NCBI GenBank assembly: GCA_964508185.1
Contig: CAZDSS010000047.1
Span: forward strand, 1-19,696
Length of the DNA stretch: 19,696 nucleotides
Direction of reading: 5' to 3'
Source: CAZDSS01 sp964508185
GTDB taxonomy: Bacteria; Pseudomonadota; Alphaproteobacteria; Sphingomonadales; Govanellaceae
In this document: one piece after another, positions 14,714 to 19,696 of the stretch
How positions within the stretch are numbered: the stretch's first letter is position 1
Layout of the letters: each line of letters opens with the position of its first letter
The notes under the pieces: model-generated
What the model was told of the DNA's origin: nothing
Databases searched by the model: none
What the model saw: only the letters and a program-made list of their open reading frames with translations
Program-made: the position numbers and the translations under genes

Positions 14714-15845
14714 ATGCGTGCCGAAGCACAGAATCTGGTCGACAAAATCAAGCAGTCGCTCGCACTGCTGAGGAGGCATCTTTGACTGGGATCAGGCCGT
14801 CGATCGTCTTGACGAACTGAACGCCCTCGTCGAGGACCCCAATCTCTGGAACAATCCTGCGGAAGCGCAAAAGCTGATGCAGGAGCGGACCCGTCTCGAC
14901 AATGCCATCAACACGAGCCGCGCCATCGCCCAGGAACTGAGCGATACGGCGGAGCTCATCGAAATGGCGGAAGCCGAAGGCGACGAGGATATGGCCCAGG
15001 AGGGGATCGCCGCGCTCGACGCCCTCGCGAAGCGGGTGGAGCAGCTGGAGATCGAAGCCCTGCTTTCCGGCGAAGCGGATTCCAACGACTGCTATCTCGA
15101 AGTCCATTCGGGCGCCGGCGGAACCGAGGCCCAGGACTTCGCGCAGATGCTCCTGCGCATGTACATGCGCTGGGCCGACGCCCACGGCTACAAGACCGAG
15201 CTCATCGAAGAGCATGCGGGGGAAGAGGCCGGGATCAAGTCGGCGACCATTCAGGTCAAGGGCCACAACGCCTATGGCTGGCTCAAGACCGAAAGCGGCG
15301 TCCATCGTCTGGTCCGCATCTCGCCGTTCGACTCCAACGCGCGGCGGCATACGAGCTTCGCCAGCGTCTGGGTCTATCCCGTGGTCGACGACAGCATCGA
15401 GATCGAGATCCTGGACAAGGACCTCAAGATCGATACCTACCGGTCGTCGGGCGCCGGCGGGCAGCACGTGAACACCACGGACAGCGCCGTCCGCATCACC
15501 CACCTGCCGACCGGCATCGTGGTCCAGTGCCAGAGCGAACGCTCCCAGCACAAGAACCGCGCGACCGCCATGAGCATGCTGCGCGCGCGCCTCTACGAGC
15601 GCGAATTGCAGCGGCGCGAGGAAGCGGCCAATGCGGAGAACGCCCAGAAGAGCGACATCGGCTGGGGCCACCAGATCCGCTCCTACGTGCTGCAGCCCTA
15701 CCAGATGGTGAAGGACCTGCGCACGGGCGTCGAATCCACCCAGCCCGACCTGGTGCTGGACGGCGACATCGATGCCTTCCTCAATGCGGCTCTCGCCGCC
15801 CGGGTCCATGGCGGCCCGTCGGAAACGGTGAGCGATCTGAGCTGA
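14714..15845 (+). CDS. prfB: Peptide chain release factor 2, with programmed +1 frameshift
   Basis: Release factor RF2 recognises UGA/UAA stops and triggers peptidyl-tRNA hydrolysis. The gene begins at ATG 14714 and reads 23 codons (MRAEAQNLVDKIKQ...RRHL) to an in-frame TGA at 14783-14785. A +1 slip on CTT then continues from 14784 (DWDQAVDRLDELN...) to the TGA at 15843-15845, giving 376 residues, close to the 365 of E. coli RF2. The tripeptide anticodon SPF is at 203-205 and the catalytic GGQ at 248-250, almost exactly as in E. coli. Without the shift only a 23-residue peptide is made, so low RF2 raises frameshifting (autoregulation). The SD before 14714 is weak. A prediction that ignores frameshifting would start at ATG 14877 and lose 54 residues. 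Confidence 0.96.
14771..14786 (+). promoter_or_regulatory. prfB programmed frameshift signal
   Basis: The site reads AGGAGG CAT CTT TGA C. The SD-like AGGAGG (14771-14776) lies 3 nt before the CTT slippery codon (14780-14782), and UGA (14783-14785) is followed by C, the poor termination context. The spacing is the same as in the E. coli element (AGG GGG TAT CTT TGA C). The internal SD pairs with 16S rRNA and pushes the ribosome forward by one base. Confidence 0.96.
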
Positions 15846-15874
15846 TCGCGGCCCGCCCCAGGGCCTGAAACAAG

Positions 15875-15910
15875 AAAAGCGGAAGGACCCCGGTCCTTCC
15901 GCTTCCTGTT
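15875..15910. terminator. Bidirectional intrinsic terminator between prfB and the bactofilin gene
   Basis: GCGGAAGGACC (15879-15889) pairs perfectly with GGTCCTTCCGC (15892-15902), and the stem can extend by two A-T pairs. On the minus strand it is followed by TTTTCTTGTTT, a good T-tract for the M23-bactofilin operon; on the plus strand by TTCCTGTTTC, a weaker one for prfB. It lies in the 87-nt convergent spacer. Confidence 0.8.
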
Positions 15911-15932
15911 TCGGGGATCTGTCCGTCGCCCG

Positions 15933-16469
15933 TCAGGCGGCGGAATCCTTGTTCGCGGCCTTGGCCTCGGCGGCTGCGGGCGGCACTTCCGCCACCGGCT
16001 GGACGCGGCGCTCTTCCACCTGCCGCCGCTCCTCGTGATGGCGCCGCTCGTCCTGCGGCCGCCGTTCCTCCAAGGGATTGGTGGTATGGCTGAAATTGCC
16101 CTCGACGATGGCGCCCGCTTCCACGCTCACGATCTCGTGGCAGAGGTCGCCGCGCACCTTGGCGGTCTTCTCCACCCGCACCGAGCGGCCGCGGATCTGG
16201 CCTTCAACCGTTCCCTTGATGGTGACGCTGTCGGCGGCGATGGTGCCCTTGACTGCGCCGGTCTCGCCGAGCGTCAGGGCGGCGGCGCGGATGTCGCCCT
16301 CGACGGTGCCGTCGAGCTGCACTTCGCCGTTGGTGAAGACGTTGCCGACGATCCGGACGTCGGGCGCGATGATGGAGGGGGTGCCGGAGGCGGGCTTTCC
16401 CGCGACGGCCAGGGCGGGCTTCGGAGTCTTAGCCGACTCGGTCGGGTTGTCGGGAGAGCGTGAGAACAT
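15933..16469 (-). CDS. Bactofilin (polymer-forming cytoskeletal protein)
   Basis: A 178-residue protein with a bactofilin beta-helix core at about 31-127 (repeating glycine/valine/isoleucine strands such as GNVFTNGEVQLDGTVEGDI and GAVKGTIAADSVTIKGTVEG). The N terminus MFSRSPDN resembles the short membrane-targeting MFSK-type start of alphaproteobacterial bactofilins. The C terminus is charged, with four hexapeptide repeats containing ERR (134-157), then an Ala-rich tail. Bactofilins self-assemble without nucleotide into membrane-bound filaments that localise cell-wall enzymes. The gene start lies inside the 3' end of the M23 peptidase gene (41-nt overlap), a strong sign of joint function. AAGG lies 9 nt upstream of the ATG. 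Bidirectional terminator downstream. Confidence 0.95.
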   Translation of the reverse strand: MFSRSPDNPTESAKTPKPALAVAGKPASGTPSIIAPDVRIVGNVFTNGEVQLDGTVEGDIRAAALTLGETGAVKGTIAADSVTIKGTVEGQIRGRSVRVEKTAKVRGDLCHEIVSVEAGAIVEGNFSHTTNPLEERRPQDERRHHEERRQVEERRVQPVAEVPPAAAEAKAANKDSAA

Positions 16470-17676
16470 CTTCGGCTGCCTTGAAAAAGTTGAGCGGGTT
16501 CAGGGGCTTGCCGTCGAACCAGATCTCATAGTGCAGGTGGGGGCCGGTGCTGCGTCCGGTGCTGCCCACCAGGCCGATGACGTCACTGGCCGAAACTGGC
16601 TGCCCTGCCTTGACCTTAGCCTGACGCAGATGTCCGTAGCGTGTGACAAATCCGTTACCGTGGTCCAGTTCGACCATGATGCCGTAGGCGCCCTTCCAGC
16701 CCGCATGGCGCACGATGCCGTCGGCCCCGGCTCGCACCGGGCTGTTGCGCCAGGCCGCAAGATCCGCGCCGCGATGCACCGCGCGCCGCCCGTTGAGGGG
16801 GTCGCGCCGCTGGCCGAAGCGGCTGGAGACGTAGAAGTCGTCGAGCGGCACCACGAAGGGTGCGTTGCGCAGGGCCTCCTGCAGGGCGGCAAGCTCGCTC
16901 TTGGACTGCTCGAGAAGGTCGAAGGGATCGCCCTCGATCCGGCCGGGATCGTCGGAGGCCTGTTCGTCCCCATCCGCGGCGATGAAGGGGCCGCCCTGGC
17001 CGGTGGGCACGTCGGGCCCGAAGGCCATGCGCATCACCCCTTCCTTGCTCATGCCCGCGCTTTGCAGGATGGAAATGAGCCGCTGGCTCTGGGCCGAAAG
17101 CGAGCGGGCGAGGGCCGCCGCCAGTTCCTCCTGCGACTGCTCGAGCCGGGCGAGGTCCTGGCTCAGGCTGTAGGCGCTGGGGGCGACGTCGGAACCGCGC
17201 CCGACGAGGCGGCCGAACAGATCGGCGACGCGCCCGGGCGCCGTGGTGATTCCATGAAGGGAGGCTTCGGGCTGCGAATCCCGCTTCGGCGCCGGCGCAT
17301 TGCCCGTGGGCAGGAGTTCCGCATCGTCGCCGAGGAGTTCGCGCAGGTATTTCTGCCGCTGCTTGAGCCGCTCCGTGCGCGCCATGAGGTCCGTCTGGAG
17401 GGAGCGCAGCTCGGCGTCCAGCGCCTCGAAGGAGCGGGCGAGCTCGTCGATCTCCTGCTCCTTGGCGGCGATCATGGCGTCGCGGGTGAAGAAATTCACC
17501 GAGGCGACGACGAACCATGTGAGGAAAATGAAGGCGCCGAACAGTCCCAGTACCTGGACCCGGGGAGATAAGGACAGAAAACGCACGACGCCATTGGCGC
17601 GGAAATAGAGCTGCCGTTCTGGAAACCAGCGACGACACCTTTCCTTCACGACGCCAGAGATCGTCGCAAGTTTCAC
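16429..17676 (-). CDS. Membrane-anchored M23 (LytM) peptidase, bactofilin partner (LmdC-like)
   Basis: A 415-residue inner-membrane protein. A short cytoplasmic segment (1-39) contains FPERQLYFRANGVVRF, resembling the conserved cytoplasmic tail of bactofilin-associated M23 enzymes. One transmembrane helix spans about 42-63. Coiled-coil stretches lie at about 66-115 and 170-205, and the LytM domain at about 278-400. The metalloprotease residues are complete: zinc ligands His301, Asp305 (HRGAD) and His382, with His349 and His380 (GPHLHYE) as catalytic histidines, so it should be an active endopeptidase rather than an EnvC-type activator. It starts at GTG 17676 with AAGGA upstream. The 3' end overlaps the bactofilin gene by 41 nt. 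A CtrA-like box lies 100 nt upstream. LmdC-like naming is from memory of that family. Confidence 0.93.
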   Translation of the reverse strand: MKLATISGVVKERCRRWFPERQLYFRANGVVRFLSLSPRVQVLGLFGAFIFLTWFVVASVNFFTRDAMIAAKEQEIDELARSFEALDAELRSLQTDLMARTERLKQRQKYLRELLGDDAELLPTGNAPAPKRDSQPEASLHGITTAPGRVADLFGRLVGRGSDVAPSAYSLSQDLARLEQSQEELAAALARSLSAQSQRLISILQSAGMSKEGVMRMAFGPDVPTGQGGPFIAADGDEQASDDPGRIEGDPFDLLEQSKSELAALQEALRNAPFVVPLDDFYVSSRFGQRRDPLNGRRAVHRGADLAAWRNSPVRAGADGIVRHAGWKGAYGIMVELDHGNGFVTRYGHLRQAKVKAGQPVSASDVIGLVGSTGRSTGPHLHYEIWFDGKPLNPLNFFKAAEDVLTLSRQPDRVG

Positions 17677-17775
17677 GAGGTCCTTCCCCTTTCCGCCTTT
17701 TCAGACATTTCAAACCATAAGGACGGGGGATGCAACACGAATGTTCCGCAGAAGTCCAGAAAATATTGCGGTTTG

Positions 17776-17793
17776 TTAACGAATATTAACCAT
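17776..17793. promoter_or_regulatory. CtrA-like box upstream of the M23-bactofilin operon
   Basis: The sequence TTAACGAATATTAACCAT contains two TTAA half-sites 6 nt apart, the second extended to TTAACCAT, the alphaproteobacterial CtrA octamer. Read on the minus strand it is also TTAA-N6-TTAAC. The classic full site has 7 nt between half-sites, so spacing is one short. It sits about 100 nt upstream of the M23 start and overlaps the stop codon of the DUF455 gene. Cell-cycle control of the operon is inference. Confidence 0.45.
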
Positions 17794-18601
17794 TTCCCGC
17801 CGCCAGAGGGGCATAGAAATCGGCGGGAAATTGCGCGGCGTCGCGGGCGGGCTCATTGAAGGGCGGCTTCACCTCGCCGCGGAAATGTCGCCGGACGAGC
17901 GTGTGAAAGGTGTCCCGGGGATCGACGGAATCCCGGGCGCAGAAATGGTCGAGCCAGCGCTTGCCCGCCGCCACATGGGATATCTCGTCGTTGAAGATGA
18001 CGGTGAGCGCCGCGGCGCTTGCTTCATCCTCATACTTGCGGAAGCGTTCGATCATGGCGGGCGTCACGTCGAGCCCCCGGGCTTCGAGGATCAGGGGCAC
18101 GATGGAAAGCCGCGCCTTGATGTCGTGGGCCGTCTCCATGGCCGCCTGCCACAGCCCGTCATGGGCGGGAAGATCGCCATAGGCTGCCCCGAGCGCCGCG
18201 AGACGGTCGGACAGCATGAGGAAATGGCGCGCCTCGTCGTCGCCCACCCGCACCCAGTCGTCGAAGAAGGCGCGGGGCGGGTTTTCATGGGCAAAGCGCG
18301 CCACCATGTCCCAGGCGAGATCGATGGCGTTGAGCTCGATATGGGCGACCGCATGGAGAAGGGCGATGCGGTTCGCAAGGGTGCCGCCCGCCCGGCGCTT
18401 CGGCATGTCGCGGGGAAGCAGCAGGACGGGGCGCTCCGGCCGCGCGGGCCGCAGGGGCGGCATGTCGGGAAAGGCGAGATCTAACCGTCCCGCGAACCAG
18501 GCGGCCGCCGCTTCCCGCGAGAGGCGCGCCTTGTCATGGGCGTCGGCCGTGGACAGAACGGCGCAGGCCGCGCCGCCGAGGGTCGAGGGCAGTGCGGTCA
18601 T
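17786..18601 (-). CDS. DUF455 ferritin-like protein
   Basis: A 271-residue cytosolic protein of the DUF455 family with a ferritin-like four-helix arrangement. Candidate di-metal ligands fall in two pairs: Glu89 in HAVAHIE with Glu123/His126 in DDEARHF, and Glu173 with Glu206/His209 in NDEISHV. The spacing of the E...ExxH pairs fits a diiron carboxylate site. Biochemical function is not established for the family, and a hydroxylase-like role is only a guess. I use ATG 18601, not upstream codons, because it overlaps the peroxiredoxin stop as ATGA and the upstream extension reads as shadow of that gene. It is the last of the glnE-bcp-DUF455 gene string. The 109-nt gap to the M23 gene contains the CtrA-like box and no clear terminator. 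Confidence 0.88.
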   Translation of the reverse strand: MTALPSTLGGAACAVLSTADAHDKARLSREAAAAWFAGRLDLAFPDMPPLRPARPERPVLLLPRDMPKRRAGGTLANRIALLHAVAHIELNAIDLAWDMVARFAHENPPRAFFDDWVRVGDDEARHFLMLSDRLAALGAAYGDLPAHDGLWQAAMETAHDIKARLSIVPLILEARGLDVTPAMIERFRKYEDEASAAALTVIFNDEISHVAAGKRWLDHFCARDSVDPRDTFHTLVRRHFRGEVKPPFNEPARDAAQFPADFYAPLAAGNG

Positions 18602-19065
18602 CGGCCGAGGGACTTCACCGCTTCCAGCACCTCTTCCGCATGGCCCTTCACCTTCACCTTGCGCCAGACGCGGCGGATGACGCCCTCGCCGTCGATCAGG
18701 AAGGTGCTGCGCTCGATCCCCATATAAGTCCGGCCATAGAGATTCTTCTCGACCCAGACGCCGAAGGCCTCGCAAAGCCTGCCGTCCTCATCCGACAGGA
18801 GCGGGAAGGCGAGATCGTGCTTCTTGGCGAAATTGGCGTGCCGCTTCACGCTGTCGCGGGAGACGCCGACCACCGCCGCGCCCGCCTTTTCGAACTCCGC
18901 CGCGAGGCTCGAGAAGGCGATCGCCTCCTGGGTGCAGCCGGGCGTGTCGTCCTTGGGGTAAAAATAGAGGACGAGCGGCTTGCCCTTGAAATCCGACAGG
19001 GAAAGGGTGCGGCCGTCCCCGGCGGGCAGGGAGAAATCGGGCGCTTTGTCATTGACGTCGGGCAT
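18598..19065 (-). CDS. bcp: Peroxiredoxin of the BCP/PrxQ family
   Basis: A 155-residue thiol peroxidase that reduces hydrogen peroxide and organic hydroperoxides. The peroxidatic cysteine is C44 in the motif FYPKDDTPGCTQEA, with the conserved Thr41 and Pro42. The resolving cysteine found five residues later in E. coli Bcp is absent (IAFSS region). The other cysteine is C98 in EDGRLCEAFGVW, conserved also in E. coli Bcp. It may therefore act as a 1-Cys enzyme or use C98. It starts 3 nt after the glnE stop with AGGAG 9 nt upstream of the ATG, and its TGA overlaps the DUF455 ATG, so the three genes are almost surely co-transcribed. Confidence 0.96.
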   Translation of the reverse strand: MPDVNDKAPDFSLPAGDGRTLSLSDFKGKPLVLYFYPKDDTPGCTQEAIAFSSLAAEFEKAGAAVVGVSRDSVKRHANFAKKHDLAFPLLSDEDGRLCEAFGVWVEKNLYGRTYMGIERSTFLIDGEGVIRRVWRKVKVKGHAEEVLEAVKSLGR

Positions 19066-19068
19066 TGG

Positions 19069-19696
19069 TCACAACTCCTGTTCCGAACCTTGTCTGTCAG
19101 CCAGTGCCGCGGCGGGCTCCGCGATGAGCCTGTTATAGACCCCGGTCACCTCCGCTTCCAGCCGTTCGAGCCGGTCGCGCAGCGTGGCGAAATCGGCGAG
19201 CCCCGCCGCTCGGGCGAGGGCAGCGGCAAGGCCGCGCGGCGCGCGTTCCTCGGAGAAATCCTCGTCGCTGCAAAGCCGCAGCAGGCCCTGCACCTGTTCG
19301 AGAAGGGTCGCAGCCTCGGTCAGGGTGTCGCCGTCCTCCGGCGCGAGAAAGCCGTGGCGGGTGAGCCTCGCGACGGCATCCGCCCCCGCGGGCGACAGGA
19401 TCTCCGGGTTGTCCGCCCCATGGCGCAGGACGAGATATTGCCAGATGAACTCAATGTCCACGATCCCGCCCTTGCAATGCTTCACCGACCATATGCTGTC
19501 GCTTCCGAATTCGGCGCGAAGCCGTCGGCGCATGTCGGCGACGTCGAGCAGGAGCTTTTCGGGATCGCGCGGGCGGGTGAGGATGCGGCGGACGCAATCG
19601 GCGACCTCGGCCGCCAAGGTCGGATCCCCGGCGACGGGCCGCGCGCGGGTCAGCGCCATATGCTCCCAGGTCCAGGCCGACTCGCGCTGATAGGTG
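19069..19696 (-). CDS. glnE: Bifunctional glutamine synthetase adenylyltransferase/deadenylase, C-terminal part
   Basis: The last ~208 residues are present; the gene runs off the right edge. The visible part starts TYQRESAWTWEHMALTRAR, a GlnE hallmark, followed by SVKHCKGGIVDIEFIWQYLVL (KGGIVDIEF motif) and the helical C-terminal region (TLLEQVQGLLRLC and following). GlnE adenylylates glutamine synthetase to lower its activity when nitrogen is plentiful and removes AMP when it is scarce, under PII control. This end belongs to the C-terminal adenylylating half. The real start lies outside the window; an ATG at 19659 is internal. The stop is 3 nt before the bcp start. Confidence 0.96.
   Translation of the reverse strand, partial: TYQRESAWTWEHMALTRARPVAGDPTLAAEVADCVRRILTRPRDPEKLLLDVADMRRRLRAEFGSDSIWSVKHCKGGIVDIEFIWQYLVLRHGADNPEILSPAGADAVARLTRHGFLAPEDGDTLTEAATLLEQVQGLLRLCSDEDFSEERAPRGLAAALARAAGLADFATLRDRLERLEAEVTGVYNRLIAEPAAALADRQGSEQEL

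Noticed and set aside
14877..15845. prfB starting at ATG 14877
   Set aside because: It would lose the N-terminal domain; the frameshift site and upstream 23 codons restore full-length RF2.
16078..17571. Long plus-strand open frames opposite the bactofilin and M23 genes
   Set aside because: They are antisense shadows; the minus-strand genes carry clear family motifs and good SD sequences.
17786..18775. N-terminally extended DUF455 protein starting at 18775
   Set aside because: The extra 58 residues are a frame shadow of the peroxiredoxin gene; ATG 18601 overlaps the bcp stop as ATGA and gives a family-like N terminus.

Overview
The window is GC-rich chromosomal DNA, densely coding on both strands. 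It reads as an alphaproteobacterium. The signs are an RNase E with an acidic insertion in its S1 domain and a C-terminal GWW motif, an aroQ-accB-accC cluster, a rne / amidase / PBP1A / prfB block, a bactofilin gene overlapping an M23 peptidase gene, and a CtrA-like box. I cannot fix the order or genus. There are no tRNA or rRNA genes, insertion sequences, prophage genes or CRISPR arrays. Most of the window is core housekeeping and cell-envelope DNA, and I see no convincing undescribed multi-gene system.

Left part (1-2453): the minus-strand cluster aroQ-accB-accC (accC cut by the window edge) covers shikimate-pathway dehydroquinase and two acetyl-CoA carboxylase subunits. Divergent from it is a fused ThiS-ThiG thiazole synthase gene, preceded by a possible 43-codon ORF.

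2454-7404: a minus-strand group runs from a BepA-like M48 metalloprotease with TPRs, through a ScsC/DsbA-type disulfide protein, to an exported alpha/beta hydrolase. The first two fit envelope protein quality control. A class I/II aminotransferase is divergent from this group. Both divergent genes appear to be preceded by a short leader ORF whose stop overlaps the gene start as ATGA.

7365-15910: rne (minus) has a strong intrinsic terminator and a long, probably regulatory 5' leader. Divergent from it are an AMIN/Amidase_3 cell-wall amidase, the bifunctional penicillin-binding protein PBP1A, and prfB. prfB carries a classical programmed +1 frameshift, so its real coding region starts upstream of the apparent long ORF.

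15877-19696: a bidirectional terminator separates prfB from a minus-strand series. Read in the direction of transcription, the series is glnE (3' part), a BCP/PrxQ peroxiredoxin, a DUF455 ferritin-like protein (overlapping the peroxiredoxin by ATGA), then a membrane-anchored M23 peptidase and a bactofilin (overlapping by 41 nt). A CtrA-like TTAA-N6-TTAACCAT box lies before the M23-bactofilin pair, suggesting cell-cycle control of this morphogenesis module. The amidase, PBP1A, M23 peptidase and bactofilin together give the right half a peptidoglycan-remodelling theme.
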